This document shows positions 1 through 10,560 of a stretch of DNA of 64,000 bases, piece by piece (within the stretch, counting starts at the first letter, position 1; each line of letters begins with the position of its first letter). The DNA is from Branchiostoma floridae (taxonomy: Eukaryota; Chordata; Leptocardii; Amphioxiformes; Branchiostomatidae). Below the pieces are notes generated by a model that saw only the letters and a program-made list of their open reading frames with translations, searched no databases and had not been told where the DNA came from. Where the stretch lies: contig NW_023365707.1 of assembly GCF_000003815.2 (NCBI RefSeq), positions 42,810-106,809 of the forward strand, written 5' to 3'. Position numbers and translations under genes: made by a program.

Positions 1-639
1 ATTCCTCTGTTGTGTCAACAATTACTACCCAATAAACTGTTTGAAACCAGGTGTGATTTTATTTGTGCCTTCACACACCCTCACCTGAAATGAAGGGGAA
101 TAGAAGATCTATCATCTATAACAAAATAGTGTATACGTGAAACGCTTGGTCACTTCCATACCAGCCTCTTGAGGAAAATTCGTTTGGAAATTTTTGTGGG
201 TTTTGCAGGCCTCTTCAAATAACTATAATATGATCTGTCATTATCTTTGCCGCATGCCAGTTTTGGTTAATACTGAGGCGGGCCGTCATTGTTCGCCATG
301 CTGCTCTGTCCGCTGCTAACCGTTGCAATCCCCCTCATGTGCTGTATGATCTGTAGCAGCAAGCCCATCTTCAGAGGTTGCTCGCACAACCCCTTCTCGC
401 TGGTAAACTCTCCCAATGTATATGTCAATATTCTAACTTAAATAAGATAGAAGACAAGTGTCATCTACATTATGACTCCGAAAGGAGGAGGAACGCCCGC
501 CTCACCGTTTGTCTACAAAGTAGTTAATAATAACATTAATATAGACACTAGCAGCATACTTAACCAGCCCTAGGGCGCACCCGGGGAAGCCACACTCACA
601 AATACCAGCCCATCTTTGCCCGTTCCGACACATTTGAAT
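1..639. other. Spacer, no gene recognised
   Basis: I see no convincing coding exon, RNA gene or complete repeat. The stretch is AT-rich with scattered short ORFs. It may hold the upstream part of the LINE fragment that becomes recognisable near 630, but I cannot show that. Confidence 0.4.
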
Positions 640-826
640 TTTTTCCGCGCACGATACCTGAGTGGAACGCCCTGCCTGGCACGGTTGTAAGTGCTCCCAA
701 CGTTGAGTGCTTCCGTGCCAGGCAGGGGGCCTGCCCCCCTAACCCGGGAGCCTCACCCCCCCTACTTTGCCCCTCGTGGGGTCATCTGGGGGTTTATCAA
801 TGTAGACGTAGATGTAGTTAGTTAGT
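630..826 (+). mobile_element. LINE 3' end fragment (CR1/L2-like)
   Basis: One frame reads as the C-terminal tail of a non-LTR reverse transcriptase ORF, with the signature FFPRTIPEWNALPGTVV. A G/C-rich 3' UTR follows and then a tail of 'gtagatgta'-type repeats near 800-826. A second copy of the same family lies inverted in a TERF intron (about 4440-4650). It shares the 'tgcctggcac' / 'gtgccaggcag' blocks and the same tail. The fragment is 5'-truncated and non-functional. Confidence 0.7.
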
Positions 827-1236
827 TTTTTTGTTTCTAGCACGCCACGGTACCGGTGATACTGCATTTCTGTTCAGGGTGCACGGATATAGGTTACCCC
901 GTGGATAAAGGCGCATGGCGCAATTTCCTCTCTCTGATCATTAAAATAAAATGTGCTAATTTTCCCTTAATCTTTGCAAGTGCATATGAAACAGTCTTTA
1001 AATAGCAATCAAAATAAACAAACAAACAAACAAGCCACTGTTGCAGCTGACGGCTTCGTGCAAGAAGTTTCGCTGGCCGACCATTTTTCCCAAGCCCGAA
1101 ATTAACGTTACTACTACAAGTGTATCAACAGTCTTTTCTGGCAATTAAGAAAAAGAAAGTCATAAGTCAAGTAAAAAAAAAAAAAAAACGCCTCAAAAAC
1201 TATGCACGAATTTATAAACGAACACCTAGCCAAATG

Positions 1237-1620
1237 AATGAATGAATGAATTTTTATTGCTCAACAATCAGTTGAGTACAGTTATGTATGATTCAATCAG
1301 TAATAGTACAGTTATGTATGATTAATCTGATCTCGCATTTGGAATACATTATAAAGAAACTGGCCTACGTAGACGGATATATGAGTTGAACATGAGAGCA
1401 ATACATGGAAAATATCGCTTTCTACACCAGCGAGAGAGATGTGTGTTTTGTGACAACCACCTGCAGCTCTGCCATATTACGCAATCAATTTGAACGCGGA
1501 ATATTATAAGTTACTCTAGGGGGGCAAGGGAATTAAAACCACTTATATAACCTCTAGCTGGATAATTTCGTATAGATTTCATTAAAATAGTTAGATTATA
1601 CATTTTAGCATGACAATCTA
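1237..1620 (-). mobile_element. Possible LINE 3' end, minus strand
   Basis: On the minus strand this begins with a run of 'attc' units preceded by 'caataaaaattc', the usual look of a LINE 3' terminus with a short tandem tail. A 20-bp block (tacagttatgtatgatt) is repeated directly at about 1278 and 1308. No reverse transcriptase frame is preserved, so this is a weak call. Together with 830-1236 it fills the space upstream of the TERF-like gene. Confidence 0.3.
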
Positions 1621-1796
1621 TTAAAATCTAAGATTCGGTAAGGTTTCTTCTAAAAACTCCCCTAAAACTCGTTGGACCAGTCGTAAATTTGCTACTGCGC
1701 ATGTGCACCGCCGAAACCTCTGGGAATGACGGTCTCCTACCAACGTTGCCTGAGTCACACCGCAGTTCGGGATGACGTCAAGAAAAGTTTGAAAAC

Positions 1797-4700
1797 ATGG
1801 CGGAATCTGTGAATCCTGAAGACGCCGTGGCCAACGGTTGGATCCTGGAGTTCGTCTGCTACACGACTTGGAAAGAGTTCGTAGCCGGCGACGACGCTTT
1901 CTACCAAGGCAGGGACTTTCTTCAAGGTAAGGGTAGTTTCTGTTGTGGTCGCGAGGTAGAGTTTTGTGCCCGTCACAGGTTAGCACTCTAACACAACTTG
2001 ACAAGCGAGTTTTCCCAAAAGTAAAATCAAGATAGGGAGTATAATTAATTTATACTATAGTCTGCAGTTGGATGCAAGCCAAGCTCCCGACCTAGATCTG
2101 ATTCACTTCACAACAGCAATCGATTTACCCTACAAAGATTTTTATATCTATCGCGAGGGTTCTTTAGTAACTCGGGGTGTTGTGTTAACATTTCCCTGGG
2201 GACATGTAGGTCTAGGTCCTATAAAGCCCATGATCTGGCTTGTGTAGGCCCTGGAAAATTATTTCTGGCACCCAGGCTTCTACTAGTAGTAGTTTCCCTA
2301 TTCCACCAATTTGGGGTGCACAAAAGTTCACCTGATGTAGTATTTTTAGCCCTGATTGTGGATAACAGGTTTATGAAATATGACCCTCCCCCACAATAGA
2401 CAAACAAAACACGTCTGGACATGTCTGTTCAAGACAACAGCTTTTGACAAGTTAGGAGCCGCCTTGTTCATCTGACTACTGCCTAGTCTCTTTGCACAGA
2501 TTAACAGCAGTTTACGCAAGTGATCATAGTGCAACAGTAGGGTTCATGCGCTGCCAAACTGACCACGCCAACATCTCTGAGCTTTTGGTGTTGTGGTTTG
2601 CATGTTGGATTTGTGATCCGGCTGCCCGGGTTCGGTTTCGGGTATTCCGGGAGTGGGGATGTTGTTTCTTTCTGTTCTACTCGCCCCTCAGGTTGTTTCA
2701 ATAGTCACAACATGAGTGTCGGTACAAAAAGACATAAAATGTGTGCGCAAAGAACAGGACAACAGACTAGTGGGTTCAGTGGGTTAGTAGAATGCCATGT
2801 ACATATAGTATGTTACTATGTAGATGTAGATGACATCATTGTTCGTGTCTGCCCTAGGTCTGCTGGCGCGCTGCGTGGAGTCTTCCCCCGAGAGGCAGCG
2901 TCGGGTCAAACTCATCCAGCTACTGTGTCGTCTGGCCGACGGACGGGACCACAGCATACGGTACTTTCACTTTTAGATAGATCACTTTCACTGTGAGTAA
3001 AAAGCCTTTAAGGTACGTAGCTACTGGCTAGTGGGCTTGTGTTTATACCTCAGGATTTTGCTGGAGAAAACCTCAAGTTCCTTGAAATTTCTCAATCTTT
3101 CTTTCTTTATTTATTTGTGTGACTGTGGGTAGCAATCTGATAATCATAGATTGGACCAAGGAGCTTTTATTAAACAAAAAAAGCTGATAAAAGCTCCTTG
3201 ATTGGGTATCAGGTCTTTTCGTCCCCTAGATCTTTCATCCCCTGGTCCTTTCGTCCCCGTTTTAGACATCCCATCCCCATTCTTTTGTCCTTGTCATCAG
3301 ATTGTTTGTTATAATTAATCTAGATGGTCTAGCTATAACTAGAGGGTCTGTAAGAGGGCATCCTGACTGTGTAGCAAATTTCAGGACAGGTAAACCCTCA
3401 TAGTAAATTTATAAGATCTGATAGATACCTTTGTTTGTAAACCGCCATGGTGTAACACACAAGTGTTGTACTGAATGTTCAGTACAAGAGCTAGATGTAT
3501 ATCCAGTCAGATTTGATTGATCCACTCACTCCGGGAAGGGTCGTTAAGTGTGGTGGGTTCTTTTACTTACTTAGAAACTGTTTCCCCTTTTTAAGATACG
3601 AGGAAGACGGCGATGTAAGTGCTTTAGAGTCGGCGCTCCCGATCTTTGACACCCTGGTGGAGAACGCTGACCTCCCCGCGGATCAAGTGGAACATGCCAG
3701 GGGGCTAATCAAGGTACATCTAGCATTCCTTTTGTGTTTGCCTTCACGGAAGGAAAACATATTGTTTTTGCTCCGTTTTTTCTTCTTCCCACAAGCTTGT
3801 AAGGTCAATGACCTGTGCCATACAGTTGTCACCATGGTTACTGGAGGTGTGTCAGACACCCTGTGGTGTTGGATTACATCATGTGGCAACTGGCAGCTAG
3901 GAGAGAGCCAGAGGGGCCTGTCACACTCACTCACTCATCATACAGAAGAATAAACAGAGTTGTTTATTAAGCTGCACTACTCGTAGGGCTGTCTCCAGCT
4001 GCAAATTTTTTTTTCATGCCACTCATTGTTTGGGATCACATATTGTTCATTTTCCTTGTTAAACATTTCCTTTTACTTATGCTTATGAAGATATATTTTC
4101 AATAGTTTCATAGACCATGTGTAGGTTAACATGATGTATTTGCTGCCTTACAAGTGTTAACTGTCTAGTTTTCCAACCCCTGCTCAATCCTACGGCACTT
4201 ACCAATCGGCACTTTCACTTGCCTGTATCAATCGGGCTAGTGGACTTGTCCAACCTTGCGGACTTACAAATGTTACCTGTTCAGTTTACTCATCTGCATG
4301 TTTCCTCACAGGTGCAGAGTGTTCTGGTGTGTTGTCAGGACGGAAACTTTGATGCGGCGGAGGAAGTCTTCCAGAGAGTCTGGCAAACGGGAGGTGTACA
4401 GAGCGCAAAGGACAAGAAGCTTCTCTCAAAGGTGTGTTGTCATTGTGTCTATCTACATTTACATCTACATGCACAAAGGGGTACTCTACCCCCCAAATAG
4501 CCCACAAGGGGCAAGTGTGTGTGTTGGGGGGTGAGGTCCCCGTTAGGGCGGGCAGGCCTCCTGCCTGGCACAGAAGGACGCAATGGTGGGAGCGATCAAC
4601 ACCGTGCCAGGCAAGGCATTCCACTCTGGAATAAGGAAAAAATGAAAATTTGACAAAAGTATGGGGTTTGAAATGCCTGGGGGTTTCCAAAATCATAATC

Positions 4701-6308
4701 AGTTGCTTTTAGGCAACTGAAGTCTCTCATCTCATCCAGTTGTGAAGATTGAACTGCCTGTGAATGAATTTTATTATTCAGTGATCGCTTTGAAAAGGAT
4801 GCTAGAAAATCAACTTAAGTTGCAGTGTATTTCATCTGAGTGATTTGGCCATTTACTTCTACATTTCCGATCAGTTGAGAAGATTGAACTGCCTGTAAGT
4901 GAAGAATTTTGTTATACAGCATTTCATAATCATAGTTTGCTCCTATTTCCAGCTGACTGCAGTGTTGAGGTCCAGAGACCCACAGCACCCCACCATACAG
5001 AACAGCTGCACCTACGACAAGTTCCTCGGCTGGATGGCAGACTTCCTTCAGCTCATCGTAGACGACTTCAAGTCCCCCTTCTTGCTTAAAGCAGCGCAGC
5101 GAATCGTCCAAGACAGGATTGAAGCAGCGGATCCAGAAGACGCGGAAAAATCCGAGACTGACTCGGACGCGTACGAGACGCCTTCGGAGAATGAGGCTTG
5201 TCCGAAAGAGGAGAACAACGTCTTGCCGTCGCGCCGGCTTCTACAGGAGTGCTTCGTGGTCATGGCCAAGGAGGAGAGGTCAAGTGCAGAGTTTAGGAAA
5301 GATGTTGTCGGGTACCACTACGACAGTCTAGTGAGGGATCTGAAGATGGAGAAGCAGCAAGCAAAGGCGTCGGGAGCTACGGTCAGGAGAAGCCCAAACG
5401 GGAAGCACAAACAAACAGAAAAGTCAGAACCAAAGAAAATGCAGACAACATCTGAAGATACAGTAGTCCAGGGTTCGAATCCACCCACTCCAGAACTGGC
5501 GAACAGACACAGACATACCCAGGCAGAGAAGCGGAAACACGGAGAAAAGGAAGATGACCCACGCAGAGATACGAGAGCAAACGATCAACCATCGACTAGC
5601 GGATTGAGTAAGAAAGCCAACCACAGGAAGTCCCGTAGGGTGGTACAAGAAGACGAAAGTGAGTCGGAAGATGATGACACAAAGGAAAACGCAAATCAGA
5701 AGTCAAGGTTTAAGAAAAGGAGTCGAAAAAACAGGATACAAGAGGACGACAGTGATTCAGACGATGAGTCCACAAAGGAAAATGCGACACGAAAGTCAAG
5801 TTTCAAGAAAAGAACCCCGGAACGAGAGAACGACCTTGAGTCAGAAGATGATGCCGCGAAGGAAAATGCGATACGGAAGGCAAGTTTCAAGAAGAGAAGC
5901 CGGGAGAAATCCGCGTACGGTAGCGGTGTGAAGGAAACATGGAGTTCCGACGAGGAAACATTCCGCTGTCCCGTGAGAAAGAAGTACGTGTACGAATCGG
6001 ATTCCGAGGACTCTGCGGACTTGTCGAGCGCGCTGCCGTGCCCTGCAGGCGGACTTCGCGTTCCCGTGATTCCCGCGAAGTTTCGCGTGAAGAACAAACT
6101 GGACATCACTTCGAAAGGGTACATCCGCATACGGCACCAGTGGAGCGAAGAGGAGGTGTCGAATCTCATCGACGGGGTGAGAAGGTACGGCCAGGGCAAC
6201 TGGTCAAAGATTCTGGATAAATTCCGCTTCAACGGACGCACGAACGTCAACCTTAAGGACAAATGGCGCCAGCTGGTGAAATCTCGGGTGGTGAAAGATT
6301 ATCCCTAG
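1797..6308 (+). CDS. TERF: Telomeric repeat-binding factor, TRF1/TRF2-like (5 exons)
   Basis: Shelterin-type protein that binds double-stranded telomeric repeats. Exons: 1797-1926, 2858-2960, 3596-3713, 4312-4431, 4953-6308 (608 aa); phases agree at every GT-AG junction. Exons 1-5 build the TRFH dimerisation domain (about residues 8-200). Recognisable blocks are VANGWILEFVCYTTWKEF, ALESALPIF, DGNFDAAEEVFQRVW and SPFLLKAAQRIV, which match TRF1/TRF2 in order. Exon 5 continues as a long charged linker and ends in a Myb/SANT domain with the telobox-type helix VNLKDKWR near the C terminus (HQWSEEEVSNLIDGVRRYG, then GNWSKILDKF). The linker carries a triplicated acidic/basic module at 5648-5908. I chose the ATG at 1797 because it precedes the first TRFH helix closely and stops lie upstream in frame. 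Family identity is very likely. I cannot assign TRF1 versus TRF2, and amphioxus may have a single pro-orthologue. Confidence 0.93.
3150..3210. repeat. Short inverted repeat in TERF intron 2
   Basis: The sequence ccaaggagcttttat is followed after a short A-rich spacer by ataaaagctccttg, so the pair can form a stem of about 14 bp. It lies deep in intron 2 and is probably a degenerate MITE. Confidence 0.5.
4440..4650 (-). mobile_element. LINE 3' end fragment in TERF intron 4
   Basis: On the minus strand this encodes a decayed version of the LINE RT C-terminal tail (PEWNALPGTV). A G/C-rich 3' UTR and a 'tgtagatgtaaatgtagat' tail next to the exon 4 donor follow. It belongs to the same family as the plus-strand fragment at 630-826 and lies antisense to the host gene. 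Confidence 0.7.
5648..5908 (+). repeat. Three-fold coding repeat in the TERF linker
   Basis: Three successive modules of about 29-31 residues lie inside TERF exon 5. Each has a Glu/Asp/Ser-rich acidic stretch (SESEDDD, DSDSDDES, LESEDDAA), then a T/A-K-E-N-A core, then a basic tail (FKKRSR, FKKRTP, FKKRSR). The units have diverged but stay in frame, which suggests they are kept at protein level. Alternating acidic and basic blocks with Ser next to Glu/Asp would suit CK2 phosphorylation or chromatin and nuclear-import contacts; that is inference. Confidence 0.85.
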
Positions 6309-6368
6309 GAGAAGTCAGAATCTGGAAGTGAATGGCACTAGTACTTCTAGTTAATAGCCCTAACCCAT

Positions 6369-6492
6369 TAATCTCCAAGCAGATTCCCGATGGCAAAGCT
6401 GGCCAAGGAGTATAGTTGGCCAGAGAAGAGGTGCTCCTTGGCCAGCTTTGATACTATCTTATGCCACTGGCCGGGAATCTGCTTGGAGATTA
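6369..6492. mobile_element. Palindromic MITE, 'ctccaagcag' family, copy 1
   Basis: The ends are near-perfect inverted repeats: atctccaagcagattcccg on the left against cgggaatctgcttggagat on the right. Internal inverted segments (ctggccaaggag / ctccttggccag) make the element fold almost end to end. It lies 60 bp after the TERF stop codon, probably in the 3' UTR. Two further copies lie at 7883-8053 and 8107-8244. Confidence 0.85.
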
Positions 6493-7882
6493 CTGATAAT
6501 AGCCAATAGTATACAGTACAAAATCAGAAGTAGAACCTAGTTAAACTTCAGCACATTGAAGTAGCCATTCAGCACCCATGTCGCTGTTGGTTGTGGAGTT
6601 AGGTAACAGGGAGAGAGTATGCAGGCTTCAGCCAGTAAAGTATTAGAAAATCGATGTTAGTTTTTTAATTAATGTCCTGCATAGGTTACTAGTACTGTAG
6701 GCAGTAGAATTTGTATTCATTTAGCTTTACCCGGATTAGGCATATGAGGAAGGAGGTCAAATAATCACTTGATTAGAGTGATTTAGACTGTAACTTGTTA
6801 ACAGACTGTTAGTGATGATAATGCATATTATGTACAGGACACATAAGATCAAAAGTCACAGAATTTTAACAAGCAAATTTGCAGTTGGCAACTTTAACCT
6901 TTAAAAGAAATTAATGTTGAGATAAACAGTATTGTTCATAGTTGCTACAAGGACGTTACAAAATACCTCCTTGGTTGCTACAACTACCAAGAACATTACT
7001 TAGGTAATGACTTTGTAATATTTACCATTAAGAAAGTAAAATGGCTGTATAGTTTAGAGCTGCAATAACAACATAGGACACTAATTGTTACGACTCCATG
7101 ATATTTGCCATTTAAAGTACCTGTCTGAATCCAGTGTTCAAATTGTTGACTTAGTTTTGAGCAAGGTTATGTATAGGCTATATAACCTCCTTGGTTTGAG
7201 CTTTTACATGTAGAGTTTGTAAAGTTTGTACGCCTAAATTACCAGAACAGTTATATATGATTCATTATTTGGCTTATTATATTACTAGTACTAACTCCCT
7301 TTTTCCACTATTGCACTAGAGGTTCCAACCACTGTACAACCAATGTTAAACAGATCTCTTAACAATTTTTATAGATAAAGATCAATTTTTAAAGTTTTGT
7401 GTGCTTTGTCGTCTTTTGAATCATACTTCTACACCTTTTATCATATTCTAATGAACCCTAGCGTTACACAACTTAAGAACAGAAGGCATAAATAATGTTA
7501 ACGTATATTCGCGGTAGAAAAGAACATTACGGCGAACACGTCAAGGTTTACAATACATCGAGTTGTTTGAAATATCGGTATGCGTGTAACAGTGGGGGGG
7601 GGGAGTTGTATATAAGATTTATGGTGACCTATCACGTTTCACTGTACATATGTATATGGACAAAGCTTTACTTGAATTACAGAGGTTACAAATTACGCTA
7701 CACCGAAAAATACAACATTCTCCAAACAAATCACACTGGGAACAACTTTTTTCAGTGAAACATTTTATTTCTACTTTGAAATGCTCGAATTCACCATGGA
7801 GTGCTTCTCACACACAGATCAGGTGAACCCGCACTCATTTTCGTTTACGACTATCTTCAAACAGATGTAGAGGGTCAAAAGG
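6493..7882. other. TERF 3' region and spacer
   Basis: AT-rich sequence with no coding exon that I can support. It probably includes the TERF 3' UTR and the far 3' end of the convergent minus-strand gene. The short ORF at 7495-7758 lacks any protein-like composition or splice context. Confidence 0.5.
7764..7769 (-). terminator. Candidate polyadenylation signal for the minus-strand secreted-protein gene
   Basis: The minus strand reads AATAAA here, about 690 nt downstream of the stop codon of the gene at 8452-10199. It is the first canonical hexamer I noticed in that direction, so it is a candidate 3' end only. Confidence 0.3.
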
Positions 7883-8053
7883 TTAATCTCCAAGCAGATC
7901 CTACAATGGCATAAAATAGTACCAAACTGGCCAGGAGATAGGCAGCCAAGAGGTGTACATTTGCCGGTAGCAAAACACACTCCTAAGCCGGCTTCACTCC
8001 TCTTCCGGCTTTTGATACTATCTAATGCTACCGTATGATCTGCTTGGAATTTA
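7883..8053. mobile_element. Palindromic MITE, 'ctccaagcag' family, copy 2
   Basis: The left end is atctccaagcagatc and the right end is gatctgcttggaat. Internal blocks such as ggcataaaatagta / tactatctaatgc extend the palindrome. It matches the terminal sequence of copy 1, and the interior has partly diverged. Confidence 0.8.
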
Positions 8054-8106
8054 CCAAAAGGTAACGTTTCTCGAGCTGAGAGGTCAAACACGAAGCATGG
8101 AACCTT

Positions 8107-8244
8107 ACTCTCCAAGCAGAGCTTAGCTCCTGCTGTTTTTGACGTGTTTTAGGCGTTTTGAACGGGCTTTCTATTGTGTACCGTTTTCGGGATATAAAGA
8201 AAACGGTACAAAACAGCCGGAGCCTATTAAATGCTTGGAGAGTA
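8107..8244. mobile_element. Palindromic MITE, 'ctccaagcag' family, copy 3
   Basis: The ends are actctccaagca and tgcttggagagt. The interior has its own inverted pair around accgttttc / gaaaacggt. Three relatives within 1.9 kb point to local preference or to amplification of one insertion-prone interval. Confidence 0.75.
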
Positions 8245-8451
8245 GTCCACTTGCCCTGGGTAGAAAGTCACCCCGGAACTTGGTCCGTGGGAAACGTTAC
8301 GGTTTCACCTTTCTATATCTACTCGGAGATTGAATCTACGACGCTACAGTTTCTAAGTTTTACTACGAGATCATTCTGTATGTGTGGGAGTCTACATCTC
8401 GTTCCCAGAGGCCGTGCTTTGCCCCCTCTTGTTCCCAGGTAGCCGCGTGCC

Positions 8452-10199
8452 TCAGGCGTCATTTTTGGCGAAGTCGGGCGTCCGTCCGTTCTGGGCGTCC
8501 TGACGCATCTCTGTAATTACTGCCTCGTCAACCTGCAAAATTTGTAAAATTACTGAATAAAGACTTTTAATAAATGTATACAAACTGGGTGAAGCAGAAG
8601 TCATAACAAAGGAATAGTTTACAGATACATGCATGACATTCGAATTCTGCAGAGGAGCTTTCGTCATAGCCTGACTAAAATCGCGCCCCTAGCGGCCGGC
8701 CCTAAGATTGCCGCCTCCCTAGGAGGGGGTCATTAAGCCCAGCCGGCGAGAGCTTGTGTAAACACAGGCTACTTTCGTCAAAACCTCAATGATTCCACCA
8801 AGTGAATTCCGCTACTTTGCGATGGTGTAAATGTAAGAACAGATATGTTTACAATATTTCTATACACTCATTACAAATAACAATTGCCTGATGATACACA
8901 GTCTCAGAAGGAGGGGGGAGAGAGAGGGGGGGGGGGGGGTGTAGAAACTTACAAAGAAAAAAGCCTAAAACATGTCACAGAACAGCCGGACCCGAACATC
9001 TGCTGGGAGATTACAGTCGACATGATATCCTTAATTAATCTGGTTTTAAAAACAACTAATATAGGTTAAACCGCGGATAAAGGTGAACTAGCGTAATAAA
9101 TCCCCCGAGCCGGTCCCGTCTTAGTCTCTACCAGACTCCTGGTCGCTGGCCAAAACCCGTAGAAATTGAACAAATAGAGGAGTGAGCCGGCCAGAGGAGT
9201 ATGGCCGGCTAGGGAACAACGCGCTACCGGCTATACTCTTCTGACCGGCTTACTCCTCTATTTGTTCCATTTCTACGGTTTTCCAGCGACCTATGGAGTC
9301 TGGTAGAGACTAGTCCCACCTTGTGGTCCTGCTGCATGTGCGGGGAGAACCCGTCCGAGTCTCCACGCTTCTGCCGCTGTAAGAAACTCGCCGCGTCTTT
9401 CTCTGACGTCATCAAGACGTCTTCCCGGTCCTTGTCGCTGGCTGGGGAGGTCAGGGGATAGAGTTTCACTGTTTGTTTGTTTGTTTGTTTGCTTGTTTGT
9501 TTGTTTGTCATAATTGGTATCAGTGTTGACACATTGCTACGCATGTTGTAATAATGATAGCTTATTGATTGCAGTTAAGTACCAATCTCCAATTCATAGC
9601 AGCGCTGTAGCGAGTCGAATTGCGTATCTAGGCATTAAAACGAAAACTTAACATAGTAACAAAAGTAACAAAAAAGTAAATTAATAAGACTAACATGTAT
9701 GATTAACACCATAAGACAATACAGATGAGGATAACTGAAATAGTTATTACTGAAGAGTAAAAGTAATAACTGCAAAGTGAATAGTTTATGGTGTAGGATG
9801 GTGTTCTTTAAAAAAAGGCGCTCGCGCGCGCTTTGCCGGTGGCATGGACTATATCGGAAAATTTTGAACATTCAAGTCTCTCTAATGGTAAAATTTTTAT
9901 AGAGGATTTCAGAGTACAAATGTGTAAAAAAACGGAGATTACCGTCAATAACAGCACTCAAATGAAATGATTTTAATTTAGATTTCTTTTGGATACCTTC
10001 GAACCCCCTGCCTATGGCTATGTGCTTGAAGCTGAACCCGCTGAACAACAAATTCTTAATAGTTTTTCCATCGAAAATTTATCTTAACACATAAGAAATG
10101 TAAACAAAAAGTGCACGACAAGGAAAAAAAAAACTTACCCTGAGCGACCAGAGTGACAAAGTAAACCGCCAAGGCACAGATAAGAAACAAGCGCGACAT
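8452..10199 (-). CDS. Small secreted protein or propeptide with R-X-K-R site (3 exons, 87 aa)
   Basis: I assembled this by hand. Exon 1 is 10199-10139 (ATG plus signal peptide MSRLFLICALAVYFVTLVAQ, then a GTAAG donor). Exon 2 is 9441-9320 (acceptor ctccccag). Exon 3 is 8532-8452 (acceptor attttgcag, stop TGA). Phases fit exactly (61+122+81 = 264 nt). After the hydrophobic signal (about residues 1-20) the mature part is hydrophilic and rich in Asp, Lys, Gln and Arg. Residues 43-46 are RQKR, a furin-type site followed by GDSDG. There are no cysteines after the signal peptide. The SEKDAASFLQRQKR segment faintly recalls the N-terminal propeptide of UCMA/GRP cartilage-matrix proteins, but I do not claim homology. 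A neuropeptide or matrix peptide precursor is equally possible. The two introns contain a palindromic MITE and a TTTG microsatellite. Gene reality is likely; function is unknown. Confidence 0.7.
9122..9312. mobile_element. Long palindromic MITE beside a splice donor
   Basis: Left arm tagtctctaccagactcc, gtcgctgg and gtagaaattgaacaaatag match the right arm ctatttgttccatttctac, ccagcgac and ggagtctggtagagacta. The arms are about 80 bp and the loop is short. It lies in intron 2 of the small secreted-protein gene and ends within about 6 bp of that intron's 5' donor (9319-9318 on the minus strand). Confidence 0.85.
9466..9510. repeat. TTTG microsatellite
   Basis: About ten TTTG/CTTG units lie in intron 1 of the minus-strand small secreted-protein gene. 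Confidence 0.9.
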
Positions 10200-10560
10200 G
10201 ACTGCACAGTACTACAGTCCCTCTCAAATCTGGCTGTCTTTTTTCGTGAGGATGATTTGGGTGTGACTGAAAACTGCAGCTGGTCCTCTCTTCTCCTGCA
10301 GCTGTGACCGAGACTTCCCAGGGTAATTGAGGTCCAGTGTAGCCTCTGTCCAGACCTCTTGAGCTGATGCGTATGCAGTCAAACCTGCCGAAGCGACCAC
10401 CTCTTCTTAGCAACCACCTGGCCATTACGACCGATTTTTCTCCTCCATTTTCCCCATTGACGTAAGCATTAAGCGTCCTCTTCACAACGAACACCTGGCC
10501 AACGCGACCGCCAGAAATTGGGACCGCACATGACCAAATCCCTACACATATCGACATTAT
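10200..10560. repeat. 5' flank of the secreted-protein gene with a dispersed repeat end
   Basis: The sequence gcagtcaaacctgccgaagc at about 10376 matches the terminal motif of the mariner-like MITE at 49806-49980 and of another partial copy near 39659. The following 'gaccacctc...ccacctggcc' text is typical of this family. No second terminus is visible, so this looks like a truncated copy. The ATG of the secreted-protein gene is just to its left, so the promoter may overlap it. Confidence 0.5.
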
